In this document: positions 26,048-35,100 of the stretch, in pieces
How positions within the stretch are numbered: position 1 is the stretch's first letter
Layout: the number at the start of each line of letters is the position of its first letter
Source of the DNA: Stutzerimonas kunmingensis
GTDB taxonomy: Bacteria; Pseudomonadota; Gammaproteobacteria; Pseudomonadales; Pseudomonadaceae
Assembly: GCF_002929225.1 (NCBI RefSeq)
Contig: NZ_PISM01000022.1
Coordinates: forward strand, 796,783 to 860,782
Direction: 5' to 3'
DNA length: 64,000 nucleotides
Position numbers and translations under genes: made by a program
The notes under the pieces: generated by a model
Database searches by the model: none
What the model was told of the DNA's origin: nothing
Seen by the model: the letters and a program-made list of their open reading frames with translations, nothing else

Positions 26048-26083
26048 CGGCCCGACTGGTAACAGCGGGCCGTTTTGCTTTTT
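26048..26083 (+). terminator. Intrinsic terminator between norB and norD
   Basis: Stem CGGCCCG (26048-26054) and CGGGCCG (26066-26072) with an 11-nt loop, followed by TTTTGCTTTTT. It is a good rho-independent terminator, probably partial, since norD has no obvious promoter of its own in the 24 bp that remain. Confidence 0.8.
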
Positions 26084-26107
26084 CAGTGCCTGCACGGAGT
26101 AACCGCC

Positions 26108-27949
26108 ATGGCCTTTACCATCGAAGTGGAAGAGTGGGTCGGTAGTGTCTGGCACCGCTTCATCACCCGTCGCGCCAACCCGGATTTTCCGGAAGCACGG
26201 GTCGAGCTCGAGAGCATGCAGCGGCCGCTGTCGCTGCTGTTCCGCGCCATGGGTGGCGCCAGCGGGGTCGGCGTAGAAGCCGCCAGCGCGCGTGATCTGC
26301 TGCTCAGGCGCAACCTGCTGCAACAGGTCGCCGGGACCTGCAAGCAACTGCCGGTGGCCTGGTGCGACGCCAGCAACCTGCGGCTGCCGCAAAGCCTGGC
26401 GGTCTATCCGGAAGTCTCGCTGAACCAGGATCTGTATCGCTGGCTGGCGCTGCTCGCCGCGCAGGCCGGGCCGATGCGCCACTGGGCGCGCGACAACCAG
26501 CGCTGGACGCAGGCAATCCTTGAACATTTTCCGGCCATGCGCCCGCGCTATCAGCGTCTGGTCGAAGCCCATCTGCAGCTGCGCCCGGACCCGAGCCAGC
26601 TGCCCAAGGCCGAGGCCGCGCTGGAAGCGGCGCTGTGCCAGGCCCTGCGCGAGCCGGGCAGTGTCAGCCAGTTTCCACGCAGCGAGCGCGCGCCCTGGCC
26701 GCTGCCGCTGTGGCTGTATCCGGCCGACAATCTTGGTGAACCCCAGGCCGCCCAGCGCGCCGAAGAGGGCGAGGGCAATCTGGAAACCCCGCCCGGCGGC
26801 GAATCGCGTCAGCGCAAGCGCGCACGGCGAGTGGACGAGAGCTCCAGCAAGGGTGGCCTGTTGTTGTTCCGGCTGGAGAACCTGTTCAGCTGGTCCGAGC
26901 ACATCGAACTGGATCGCTGCGGCGACGACACCGAAGACCTCGACGCGGCCCGCGTCGCCGAGGATCTCGACGAGCTTGCGCTGTCCCGTCAGCGCATGCG
27001 CCAGGGCGGCGGCCTCAAGCTCGATCTGGACCTGCCGGCCGCGGATTTTGACGATGTGCCGTTGGGTGAAGGCATCAAGCTGCCCGAGTGGGACTATCGC
27101 AAGCAGTGCCTGCAGAAGGATTTCGTCAACCTGCAGCTGATGCTGCCCCGCGGCGCCGAGGCCAAGCCGTTGCCGCTGCACCTGTCGCCGCTGGCGCGGC
27201 GTTTGCGTCGGCAGTTCGAACACCTGCGCAACGACCGCCAGTGGCTGCGCCAGCAACCCCAGGGCTCGGAGCTGGACATGCAGGCCTGGCTCGATTTTCA
27301 CGTCGAGCGGCAGAACGGCCAGTGTGCCGAACGTGGCCTGTTTATGGAACAACGGCAGAATCGCCGCGACCTGGCCTGCCTGCTGCTGGCCGACCTGTCC
27401 ATGTCCACCGACGCGCACCTGGACAACGAGCACCGCGTGATCGATGTGGTCATCGACAGCCTGCTGCTGTTCGGCGAAGCACTGTCGGCGGTTGGCGACC
27501 CGTTCGCGCTGTACGGCTTCTCCTCGCTGCGTCGCCAGCAGGTGCGCATGCAGGAGCTGAAGAGCTTCCGCCAGCCCTATGGCGATGAAACCCGCGGCCG
27601 TATCCAGGCGCTCAAGCCCGGCTATTACACCCGCATGGGTGCGGCCATCCGCCAGGCCACCGAGCTGCTTGGCAACTGCAAGCAGCGGCGCAAGCTGTTG
27701 CTGCTGGTCACCGACGGCAAGCCGAACGATCTGGACCTCTATGAAGGCCGTTACGGCGTCGAAGATACCCGCCAGGCCGTCATGGAAGCGCGCAAGCAGG
27801 GTCTGCTGCCGTTCTGCATCACCATCGACCGCGAAGCCGGTGACTATCTGCCGTACATGTTCGGCGCCAACGGCTACACCCTGATCAAGGAGCCGCAACA
27901 GCTGCCGTTCCGCCTGCCGCAGCTGTACAAGCAGCTGACCCAGTCGTGA
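26108..27949 (+). CDS. norD: NorD, VWA-domain partner of the NirQ/NorQ ATPase
   Basis: 613 residues from ATG 26108 (MAFTIEVEEWVG) with CGGAG upstream. The C-terminal third is a von Willebrand A domain with the MIDAS motif DLSMSTD near residue 440 and the later TDGKPND strand. The middle contains a long acidic and Arg-rich linker. MoxR ATPases (NirQ) and VWA proteins of this type form a chaperone that inserts non-heme iron into NO reductase. There is no membrane segment, so it acts in the cytoplasm or at the membrane surface. Confidence 0.95.
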   Translation: MAFTIEVEEWVGSVWHRFITRRANPDFPEARVELESMQRPLSLLFRAMGGASGVGVEAASARDLLLRRNLLQQVAGTCKQLPVAWCDASNLRLPQSLAVYPEVSLNQDLYRWLALLAAQAGPMRHWARDNQRWTQAILEHFPAMRPRYQRLVEAHLQLRPDPSQLPKAEAALEAALCQALREPGSVSQFPRSERAPWPLPLWLYPADNLGEPQAAQRAEEGEGNLETPPGGESRQRKRARRVDESSSKGGLLLFRLENLFSWSEHIELDRCGDDTEDLDAARVAEDLDELALSRQRMRQGGGLKLDLDLPAADFDDVPLGEGIKLPEWDYRKQCLQKDFVNLQLMLPRGAEAKPLPLHLSPLARRLRRQFEHLRNDRQWLRQQPQGSELDMQAWLDFHVERQNGQCAERGLFMEQRQNRRDLACLLLADLSMSTDAHLDNEHRVIDVVIDSLLLFGEALSAVGDPFALYGFSSLRRQQVRMQELKSFRQPYGDETRGRIQALKPGYYTRMGAAIRQATELLGNCKQRRKLLLLVTDGKPNDLDLYEGRYGVEDTRQAVMEARKQGLLPFCITIDREAGDYLPYMFGANGYTLIKEPQQLPFRLPQLYKQLTQS

Positions 27950-28088
27950 TCGCAAAGAGAGATGCACGATGTGCGTCGTATCGGAACGCTGGCGCCGTAG
28001 CGGATGATCATCGCCTTCGCGAAGCGTATCGCCGCTCGGCCGGTCTGCAGCCCTACTGCAGCGAGGGCTGATGGGGTTGAGCGAACTT

Positions 28089-28113
28089 GGGGCGGCTAAT
28101 CGAGCCTCGCCCC
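28089..28113. terminator. Hairpin between convergent norD and malE1
   Basis: GGGGCG (28089-28094) pairs with CGCCCC (28108-28113), with additional inner GCT/AGC pairing. It lies in the 197-bp gap between the end of the denitrification island and the maltose island; it may stop both strands. No strong T-run is present. Confidence 0.4.
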
Positions 28114-28146
28114 GTGCGCAAACCATCCTCCAACATTGGCCATGCG

Positions 28147-29388
28147 TTATTTCTGCTCGGCCACATCAGGGCTCAAGGGGTAGTGGCGGCGGCGCCATGA
28201 CTGCATCTGAGCTCCCTTTGCCAGTCGTTCAGCAATATGGGTAAGGGTTTCCGCAATGGGTTTTTGACCGTTGAGCATCGGCTCCATCCGCGGCGTGACC
28301 AGCGCCCAGAAGCGCTTCATCTCTGGGATGTCCGGCATGATTTCGCCCGCCTGTGCCGAGGCATACGTGTGCGCTATCAGCGGGTCGTGACGCAGACGCT
28401 CCATCAGCGCCAGGTTGGCCACTGCGCCCAGAGGCTTTTCTGCGTGGATCCGCGCCAGGCCATCAGGGCTGGTCAGGTAGTCCTCAATGAAGCGATGGGC
28501 CGCGGCCTTGTTCGGGCTGTTGCTGTTGATCGCAGCAGCGAGTACGCCAACAAACGGCTTGCCTTTGCGTGCTGGGTCGGCGGTGGGAATGTCGGCGATG
28601 CCGAAGCGGATATCGGCCTGACGTACTTCGTTCCAGGCCCAGGGGCCGTTGATGATCATCGCCGTACGTCCCGCCTTGAAGCCCTCCATCATGCTCTGGT
28701 AAGTAGCGCCGGAGTCCAGGGTCTGGTTGTCGAGCAAGCGCTTGATCGACTCCATGCCCTCGATGGCGCCGGGGGTGTTCAGGCCGATGTCAGAAAGGTC
28801 GTAGATGCCGTTCGTTTTCTTCAGGCTGTAGCCGCCGCTGCCGGCGATGATCGGCCAGGAGAAGTAGAGGTTGCGGTAGTCCCATTCGATGGCGCGCTTG
28901 CCCTCGGCACGTAGTCTCCGGTCCAGCGCCTCGACCTCCGCCAGGCTGCTGGGTGGCTCGGGCACAAGGTCGCGGTTATAGATCAGGCCGACCACCTCGG
29001 TCGCCAGCGGATAACCGTAGTAATGATTGCCGACGGTCATCGCTTCCCAGGCGAAGGCTGGTGCACGCGCCAGGGCTTCCGGACTGGGGGTGACCGGCGC
29101 GAGCAGGCCATTGTTGATCCAGGAACCAAAACGATCATGGGCAAAGATGACGATGTCCGGCCCCTTGCTGGTCGTCGCCAGCCGGTCGAACTGGACGGCG
29201 AGATCCTCGGGGGTGGCGACGGTGACTGGAATGCCGCTGGCTTTGCTGAAGTTCTGGCCGATTTCGCCCAAGGCGTTGTAGCCCTTGTCCTGGTTGATCC
29301 AGATCGTCAGGGCATCGCGCTCTAGCGCCAATGCGGGAGTGTTGAGAAGTATGGTCAGGAGGATCAAGGCAGATCTTATAGTTGTCAT
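28147..29388 (-). CDS. malE: Maltose/maltodextrin-binding protein, divergent second MalE
   Basis: 413 residues. A Sec signal peptide ends ALA near residue 22, then a type I sugar-binding protein fold with family motifs: LTIWINQDKGYNALGEIGQ, GPDIVIFAHDRFGSW, YGYPLATEVVGLIYN, INGPWAWNEV and PLGAVANLALM. All are shared with the MalE at 37420, but the copies differ strongly, and the C-terminus carries an extra basic tail (SWRRRHYPLSPDVAEQK). It is downstream of lamB-malM on the same strand without its own permease genes. It probably feeds MalFGK with a different oligosaccharide range, or is a receptor. Confidence 0.88.
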   Translation of the reverse strand: MTTIRSALILLTILLNTPALALERDALTIWINQDKGYNALGEIGQNFSKASGIPVTVATPEDLAVQFDRLATTSKGPDIVIFAHDRFGSWINNGLLAPVTPSPEALARAPAFAWEAMTVGNHYYGYPLATEVVGLIYNRDLVPEPPSSLAEVEALDRRLRAEGKRAIEWDYRNLYFSWPIIAGSGGYSLKKTNGIYDLSDIGLNTPGAIEGMESIKRLLDNQTLDSGATYQSMMEGFKAGRTAMIINGPWAWNEVRQADIRFGIADIPTADPARKGKPFVGVLAAAINSNSPNKAAAHRFIEDYLTSPDGLARIHAEKPLGAVANLALMERLRHDPLIAHTYASAQAGEIMPDIPEMKRFWALVTPRMEPMLNGQKPIAETLTHIAERLAKGAQMQSWRRRHYPLSPDVAEQK

Positions 29389-29408
29389 CGCTGCATCCTG
29401 CGTTGTGT

Positions 29409-29429
29409 CGGGGCGTCCGAGCCGCCCCG
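29409..29429 (-). terminator. Hairpin between malM and malE1
   Basis: Stem CGGGGCG (29409-29415) and CGCCCCG (29423-29429), loop 7 nt, located in the 48-bp gap after the malM stop on the minus strand. There is no T-run; probably an mRNA-processing or attenuating element. Confidence 0.4.
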
Positions 29430-29436
29430 TGTGCGG

Positions 29437-30360
29437 TCACTTAATCTGGATGCGCTCCAGCAGATACCCCTTGGCGCCGCTGTCACCCACTCGCGTCGCT
29501 TCGTCGGCCAGACGCAGCGCGCGTTCGAGGTCCTTCTGCGCCAGCGCCGCATCGATCGCCTGGCGGTAGTACGCCGAGGTCTCCGGCAGCACCGTCGTCG
29601 CCGGCGCGGCGGGCAGTTCGTTGCCCATCTCCTGGCCGATGCTGTAGCCCGGTACGTAGCCCTTGGCGGTCGAGCCGGCGGCGCTGTCGGGGATCATCAC
29701 CAGCCGGATCACGCCTACTGGCGAGTGCTTCGCCATCGGGTCGGGGATGCTCGGCGGCTCGTTGCCCAGCGCCTTGGCGTAGGCCTTGGCCGGATGCTGC
29801 AGCACGGTCTGGCCGGCCATCTGCGCGTCGCTGGTGTAGAGGATCAGGTAGCGCTCGTTGCCCGGATGATCGGGCTGCGAGCGGTCGATGCGCAGGCGCG
29901 CGTCGAGGCTGTCGCCCTTGAGCCCGGTCGGCGGTACATAGGCGAAGTCGTCACCATCCAGCAGGCGGGTCGGACGCATGCGGCTGTCGAGCAGCATGGC
30001 GTTGGGCGCCAGCACGCTGCTGCCGGCCTGGCTGTAGAGGCGGATCTCGAATGATGGACCGCCAGCTGGCAGCGTGAAGGCGCGCAAGAAGCTCTTGCCG
30101 GTTTCGAAGTTGTAGGCCGGCGCCTGTGTGTTGATCAGCACGTCGCCGGTGAAACCGGCCTCGAGTGGCTGGAAGGGCAGCTGGTCGATACTGCTGCAGC
30201 AGGTCGGTGCGGCGGCCAGCGCATCACGCGCCTGCTCGACCGAATGTTGCAGCGGCGCCGGGGTGGCAGTGAGGGCGTCGACCCGGCGCAACGGCTCGCT
30301 GCTGCAGCCGGCAACCGTCAGGGCGGCTAGCCCGGCGGCAAGAAATAACATCCGATGCAT
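29437..30360 (-). CDS. malM: MalM, maltose-operon periplasmic lipoprotein
   Basis: 307 residues from ATG 30360; an upstream extension to 30468 crosses the terminator and is discarded. The signal ends in lipobox VAGC (Cys19), unlike E. coli MalM, which is soluble periplasmic. Conserved MalM text includes FLRAFTLPAGGPSFEIRLYSQ, SVLAPNAMLLD and VGVIRLVMIP. The function of MalM is not known in any organism, although it is always linked to maltose uptake. It lies between lamB and malE1 on the minus strand. Confidence 0.88.
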   Translation of the reverse strand: MHRMLFLAAGLAALTVAGCSSEPLRRVDALTATPAPLQHSVEQARDALAAAPTCCSSIDQLPFQPLEAGFTGDVLINTQAPAYNFETGKSFLRAFTLPAGGPSFEIRLYSQAGSSVLAPNAMLLDSRMRPTRLLDGDDFAYVPPTGLKGDSLDARLRIDRSQPDHPGNERYLILYTSDAQMAGQTVLQHPAKAYAKALGNEPPSIPDPMAKHSPVGVIRLVMIPDSAAGSTAKGYVPGYSIGQEMGNELPAAPATTVLPETSAYYRQAIDAALAQKDLERALRLADEATRVGDSGAKGYLLERIQIK

Positions 30361-30375
30361 GGTGGTTCTCCGAAC

Positions 30376-30407
30376 AAAAAATGCCCCGACCTGCCAGCGT
30401 CGGGGCA
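30376..30407 (-). terminator. Intrinsic terminator between lamB and malM
   Basis: On the minus strand, stem TGCCCCGAC and its complement (30382-30390 with 30399-30407), loop 8 nt, followed directly by a run of six Ts (30376-30381, A on +). This is a textbook rho-independent terminator inside the operon; read-through would set malM and malE1 below lamB. Confidence 0.85.
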
Positions 30408-30482
30408 AAGGCACCGTCTGGACGGTGGGAGCGGAAGGGGAGCCGTCGCGGTCGGTCCGCGACGGCACTTAAACGTTGCGGC

Positions 30483-31775
30483 TTACCACCAGGCTTCGGC
30501 CTGCACGCCGAAGGTCAGGCCGTCGTCGTCGCCGGCATCAATGGACTCGCTGGCCGCCTGGTAACGGCCGCCGTCCCATTTGGCGTAGGTGGCGAACACG
30601 CGGATCTGCGGGCGCGCCCAGAAGCTGTTGCCGGCCGACCACTGCTGGGCCAGGGTGAGCTTCTTCAGGTCGCGGGTGCTTTCGCCGTCGGCCTGCGGAT
30701 CGACCCGGTCGTAACCGAACTCCAGCGCGGTGCTCATCACGTCGCTCCACTTGTACACCGGGCGCACGCCGAAGCTGGCCCAGGTCTGCCCGGAGTCGTT
30801 GTCGAAGTCGCGGTCCTCGTAGATCTGCACGTACATCATCTCGATGTTGTCGCTCAGGCCCACCACGCCCTGGTTGACCAGGCGGAACATCTTGCCGTCG
30901 CTGTTACCGGTGCTGTTGCGCCCGCTGCTGCCGATGATGCCGTCGGTGCCGTATTGCAGGGCGAGCTTGTTGTAGCCGCCGAACCAGTCGCTCTGGGTGT
31001 GCTCAAGGGTGACCAGATGACCTTTCTGGTCCTCGTAGCCGGGGTCGCGTTCTTGCTCGTCGGTGAGGTTGGCCTTGCCGTAGTCGTAGCCGATTTCCAG
31101 CTTGCCGCCCGGGTTGACGTCGATCTCGGCGAGGCGGAAGTCGAGGGTGTCGTTGGCCAGGTTGGTGCCGGTGCCCGAGCCCTGATAGACCCAGTCGCCG
31201 TCAGTGTTGCGGATCCACGCCACGCTGGCCTTGGCGAAGCCCAGGTCGATGTCCTCGATACCGGCGCCGGGGCCGGAGACATCCCAGTAGTAGTAGTCGT
31301 TGATGTGCACGTCGTGGCGCTTGTAGTAGCGCTTGCCGGCCCAGATCGCCGCGCCCGGCAGGCTCGGGATGAGGTTCTTGCCGACCACGTTGAACTGGCG
31401 GATGGAGGTGGTGCCGGCCTCGTCAAAGGGGTTGTTCTCGCCGCCGTCGGTATCGGTGCCGCCGGCTTCCCAGTCGTTACCCTGGTCGGAGCGGTAGGCG
31501 ATCATGCTGTCGACGTAGAAGCTGCGGTTGCCTTCGCTCCACACCTCCTGGCCGAGGCCGATCTCGGCGTAGGTTTCGCATTCGTTGCCCAGACGATATT
31601 TCGCCGGAGCGCCGGCGGCCTGGAAACAGGCCTGGTCGCCGCCGCCCGCCGTGGCGCCGACGCCCGAGCGCAGGTAACCGTGGAAGTCGACCGCCAGGGC
31701 CGGGCCGCTGACCAGCAGGGCGGCGAGCAGGCAGGCGGGTTTGCGGGCAAAGCTTGGGTGCGCGGTGTGCTTCAT
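30483..31775 (-). CDS. lamB: LamB, maltoporin
   Basis: 430 residues from ATG 31775 (MKHTAHPSFARK) with GGACC upstream; the frame runs on to 32225 but lies in the divergent control region. The signal peptide ends ALA, then the mature N-terminus VDFHGYLRSGVG is typical of maltoporin strand 1. An 18-stranded beta barrel is expected from the alternating pattern, and the last residue pair is WW after VQAEA, an outer-membrane C-terminal signature. It carries maltodextrins across the outer membrane. It is divergent from the amylase gene. Confidence 0.95.
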   Translation of the reverse strand: MKHTAHPSFARKPACLLAALLVSGPALAVDFHGYLRSGVGATAGGGDQACFQAAGAPAKYRLGNECETYAEIGLGQEVWSEGNRSFYVDSMIAYRSDQGNDWEAGGTDTDGGENNPFDEAGTTSIRQFNVVGKNLIPSLPGAAIWAGKRYYKRHDVHINDYYYWDVSGPGAGIEDIDLGFAKASVAWIRNTDGDWVYQGSGTGTNLANDTLDFRLAEIDVNPGGKLEIGYDYGKANLTDEQERDPGYEDQKGHLVTLEHTQSDWFGGYNKLALQYGTDGIIGSSGRNSTGNSDGKMFRLVNQGVVGLSDNIEMMYVQIYEDRDFDNDSGQTWASFGVRPVYKWSDVMSTALEFGYDRVDPQADGESTRDLKKLTLAQQWSAGNSFWARPQIRVFATYAKWDGGRYQAASESIDAGDDDGLTFGVQAEAWW

Positions 31776-32161
31776 GACGAGGTCCTTGTTTTTCTTGTTA
31801 ATGCCGAATCGATCACGCCGTCGCTGCCAGCCAGGGGCGGCGCAGCTCGGTGGCAGAAGCCTCGGGGATAGGGCCAGGGGCAGCATCCTCCCGGCAGCGG
31901 ATTTCGTTGGCGCAGGGTGAGGGCGTACCAGGGATGAGAACGGCGTAATCCCCGGGGCGGGATGAGACGAGAGGGGCGCAGATGATTGCCAGGGGCCTTC
32001 CGCCTGGCCACTACGCCGCCTGCAACGGGGCGGGGGAGGTTGGTGACGGGGACTTGCAGGGGCAGCCTGCGGGTGCCGGTCGAAGACCCGGCCGGCGTTC
32101 ATCCTCATCTGGCGGCCCTGCCGTCGGATACCCGAACAAGCACAAGAACCGGAGTTTTGCG
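31776..32161. promoter_or_regulatory. Divergent lamB-amylase control region with MalT-box-like motifs
   Basis: 386 bp without a gene. MalT boxes have the consensus GGGGAKGAGG. Here GGGATGAGAA (31931-31940) and GGGATGAGAC (31959-31968) carry the core GGATGAG 28 bp apart; GGGGATAGGG (31864-31873) and an inverted GGGAGGATG (near 31882-31890) are weaker. Their clustering between two starch genes, in a locus that encodes MalT, supports MalT control of both directions. Site calls are by eye. Confidence 0.55.
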
Positions 32162-33823
32162 ATGAGCCATATCCTGCGTGCCGCCGTATTGGCGGCGATC
32201 CTGCTGCCGCTGCCGCTGCAGTCAATGGCCGACCAGGCCGGCAAGAGCCCCAACGCCGTGCGCTACCACGGCGGCGACGAAATCATCCTCCAGGGCTTTC
32301 ATTGGAACGTCGTCCGCGAAGCGCCCAACGACTGGTACAACATCCTCCGTCAGCAGGCCTCGACCATCGCCGCCGACGGCTTCTCGGCAATCTGGATGCC
32401 GGTGCCCTGGCGTGACTTCTCCAGCTGGAGCGACGGTAGCAAGTCCGGCGGCGGTGAGGGCTATTTCTGGCACGACTTCAACAAGAACGGCCGCTACGGC
32501 AGCGACGCCCAGCTGCGCCAGGCCGCCGGCGCGCTGGGCGGTGCCGGGGTGAAGGTGCTCTACGACGTGGTGCCCAATCACATGAACCGCGGCTACCCGG
32601 ACAAGGAAATCAACCTGCCGGCCGGCCAGGGCTTCTGGCGCAACGACTGCGCCGACCCGGGCAACTACCCCAATGACTGCGACGACGGTGATCGTTTCAT
32701 CGGCGGCGATGCGGACCTCAATACCGGCCATCCGCAGGTCTATGGCATGTTCCGCGACGAATTCGCCAACCTGCGCAGCGGGTACGGTGCCGGCGGTTTC
32801 CGTTTCGACTTCGTCCGCGGCTACGCGCCGGAGCGGGTCGACAGCTGGATGGCCGACAGCGCCGACAACAGCTTCTGCGTCGGCGAACTGTGGAAAGGCC
32901 CGTCTGAATACCCGGGCTGGGACTGGCGCAACACCGCCAGCTGGCAGCAGATCATCAAGGACTGGTCCGATCGCGCCAAGTGCCCGGTGTTCGACTTCGC
33001 CCTCAAAGAGCGCATGCAGAACGGCTCGATCGCCGACTGGAAGAACGGTCTGAATGGCAACCCGGACCCGCGCTGGCGCGAGGTGGCGGTGACCTTCGTC
33101 GACAACCACGACACCGGCTACTCGCCCGGGCAGAACGGCGGGCAGCACCACTGGGCGCTGCAGGACGGGCTGATCCGCCAGGCCTACGCCTACATCCTCA
33201 CCAGCCCCGGCACGCCGGTGGTGTACTGGTCGCACATGTACGATTGGGGCTACGGCGACTTTATCCGCCAGCTGATTCAGGTGCGCCGCACCGCGGGTGT
33301 GCGTGCCGATTCGGCGATCAGCTTCCACAGCGGTTACAGCGGCCTGGTCGCCACCGTGGCCGGTACCCAGCAGACACTGGTAGTGGCACTCAACTCCGAC
33401 CTCGGTAATCCCGGGCAGGTCGCCAGCGGCAGCTTCAGCGAAGCAGTCAATGCCAGCAATGGCCAGGTGCGGGTCTGGCGCAGCGGCACGGGCGATGGTG
33501 GCGGGGATGACGGTGGCGAGGGTGGACTGGTCAGTGTGAATTTCCGTTGCGATAACGGCGTGACGCAGATGGGCGACAGCGTCTACGCGGTGGGCAACGT
33601 CAGCCAGCTCGGCAACTGGAGCCCGGCCTCCGCGGTACGGCTGACCGACACCAGCAGCTATCCGACCTGGAAGGGCAGCATCGCCCTGCCTGACGGTCAG
33701 AACGTGGAATGGAAGTGCCTGATCCGCAACGAGGCGGACGCGACGCTGGTGCGGCAATGGCAGGGCGGGGTCAACAACAGCGTGACGCCCAGTGAAGGTG
33801 CCACTACGGCCGGGCGGTTTTAG
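32162..33823 (+). CDS. amyP: Maltotetraose-forming exo-amylase (glucan 1,4-alpha-maltotetraohydrolase)
   Basis: 553 residues from ATG 32162; a 23-residue signal gives a mature N-terminus DQAGKSPNAV, the known start of the P. stutzeri G4-amylase. Catalytic Asp216, Glu242 and Asp317 of the precursor (GFRFDFVRGY, VGELWKG, FVDNHDTG) become Asp193, Glu219 and Asp294 in the mature protein, the published numbering. The (beta/alpha)8 GH13 domain is followed by a Gly/Asp-rich linker near residue 445 and a CBM20 starch-binding domain (NFRCDNGVTQMGDSVYAVG, GNWSPASAV). It is secreted and cuts maltotetraose from starch non-reducing ends. Confidence 0.97.
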   Translation: MSHILRAAVLAAILLPLPLQSMADQAGKSPNAVRYHGGDEIILQGFHWNVVREAPNDWYNILRQQASTIAADGFSAIWMPVPWRDFSSWSDGSKSGGGEGYFWHDFNKNGRYGSDAQLRQAAGALGGAGVKVLYDVVPNHMNRGYPDKEINLPAGQGFWRNDCADPGNYPNDCDDGDRFIGGDADLNTGHPQVYGMFRDEFANLRSGYGAGGFRFDFVRGYAPERVDSWMADSADNSFCVGELWKGPSEYPGWDWRNTASWQQIIKDWSDRAKCPVFDFALKERMQNGSIADWKNGLNGNPDPRWREVAVTFVDNHDTGYSPGQNGGQHHWALQDGLIRQAYAYILTSPGTPVVYWSHMYDWGYGDFIRQLIQVRRTAGVRADSAISFHSGYSGLVATVAGTQQTLVVALNSDLGNPGQVASGSFSEAVNASNGQVRVWRSGTGDGGGDDGGEGGLVSVNFRCDNGVTQMGDSVYAVGNVSQLGNWSPASAVRLTDTSSYPTWKGSIALPDGQNVEWKCLIRNEADATLVRQWQGGVNNSVTPSEGATTAGRF

Positions 33824-33842
33824 TCTCAAACGGTAGCGACGG

Positions 33843-33874
33843 CCCGCCTCGCCGATGTGAGGCGGGTCTTTTTG
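33843..33874 (+). terminator. Intrinsic terminator after amylase gene
   Basis: Stem CCCGCCTC (33843-33850) and GAGGCGGG (33859-33866), 8-nt loop, followed by TCTTTTTG. Strong rho-independent terminator 20 nt after the stop. Confidence 0.9.
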
Positions 33875-33987
33875 TTGACCTCGTTACGGTGGTTCAGTCG
33901 AGATCAATGCGCCGGGCCGGCCGCTCCAGCTTGGGTGGGCTTCAGCCCACCCAAGCAGCGCTTCGGCCAGGCCCGCGCCACTCAAGA

Positions 33988-35100
33988 CTATCCAGCATTC
34001 TGCGTATCGCCCAGCTGCCAGCGAATCGCCAGGGCTTCGGCCTGGCGCAGCTCATCGAGAAGGGCATCGCGGCCGGGGTTTCGTTCGTTGCCCAGCGCAC
34101 CGCTGGCGAGCAGCTCGGCATGTTGGGTGGTGGCTTTATCCCGGAGCCAGGCCAGGCGCTGCAGGGTCAGTGGCGTGCAGCTCTGTCCGCTGAGGTCGTC
34201 CTTCACGTCCAGCCAGTGCGAGCGCCAGGCTTCCTGCAGGTACAGCCCGCCCAGATCGCCAGCCAGCGCGTTGCGCCAGCGACGCATCAGGCCGCTCAGC
34301 CAGTCCAATACCGTTTCGCTTGCGCCGCGGCCAGTCAGCTCTCGATGCAACCGCTGGTAGGCATCCAGCGCGATGCGTTTCTCCAGCTCGAAATCGGCCA
34401 GTGCCCATGTCTCGCTTTGCTGCTCCATACGCAGCAGGCAGGCAAACATCTGCCGTGTCTCGAAACGTTCGGCGGGATGAAAGCCAGGCGAGGCCAGGCC
34501 GTCGCTGTTGTACTGACGCAGCGGGTCGAAGGGGTAGAGGTAGCCGAAATCGAACAGGCGGATGCGGCCATCGTCCAGAGTGTTGCCCGGCGCCAGATCC
34601 CACTCGAACAGGCCAGCCAGCACCAAGACGATCAGCAGGTCGAACAGCTCGACGAGCTGGCGCTCGTCCCAGCGCTCGATGCGCTCGCCCTCGACCCAGG
34701 GCGACAACACGATGCCCTGCTGCAGCGAGGCGTACTGCGTCGGCACGATGCCGGCCAGGCGTTCGGCCTGCTCCGGCGTGCGCATCAGCCGGGCAAGGTC
34801 GCGGCGGCGCTGCAGCTCGTTGAGAAAGCTCGTCTGGCCATCGGGGTTCTGCACACGACAGGGCCGCCGGGCGACCTTCAGCGCCCAGTCGTGGCCGGCC
34901 AGCTCCACGCGGTAGACGCGCGCAGTCAGACCGTCGTCGAGGCAGGCACGCACCCAGGGCTCGTCGCCGCGCACCGCCGCCAGCTGTTCCGGCGGCAACG
35001 GGCAATCCTCGGCGCGGCCCAGGCGAAACTCGGTGCCGCTGGCGAGAAAGGCCAGCTGGGCCTGACGCCGCGCCGCTGCGGTCAGCGAGGCGGCACTCAT
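33988..35100 (-). CDS. Kinase-fold protein of unknown substrate in the maltose locus
   Basis: 370 residues, no signal peptide or membrane helix. Features of the protein-kinase/aminoglycoside-phosphotransferase fold are visible: VYRVELAGHDWALKVAR with Lys75 as the ATP lysine, a possible Glu95, the catalytic loop WDLAPGN (Asp168, Asn173) and LFDFG (Asp184) as the metal-binding DFG. The C-terminal half is helical without known motifs. Its start overlaps the malS stop by 4 bp, so it is translationally coupled to a periplasmic amylase. It could phosphorylate a sugar, for example maltose, or regulate a mal protein. It does not resemble actinobacterial maltokinase in length or motifs that can be seen. 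Confidence 0.75.
   Translation of the reverse strand: MSAASLTAAARRQAQLAFLASGTEFRLGRAEDCPLPPEQLAAVRGDEPWVRACLDDGLTARVYRVELAGHDWALKVARRPCRVQNPDGQTSFLNELQRRRDLARLMRTPEQAERLAGIVPTQYASLQQGIVLSPWVEGERIERWDERQLVELFDLLIVLVLAGLFEWDLAPGNTLDDGRIRLFDFGYLYPFDPLRQYNSDGLASPGFHPAERFETRQMFACLLRMEQQSETWALADFELEKRIALDAYQRLHRELTGRGASETVLDWLSGLMRRWRNALAGDLGGLYLQEAWRSHWLDVKDDLSGQSCTPLTLQRLAWLRDKATTQHAELLASGALGNERNPGRDALLDELRQAEALAIRWQLGDTQNAG

Noticed and set aside
27962..28000. Tiny frame MHDVRRIGTLAP after norD
   Set aside because: Twelve codons with no conservation evidence.
25880..28126. 748-codon antisense frame opposite norD
   Set aside because: Complement of norD codon bias; the plus strand encodes a complete NorD with MIDAS motif.
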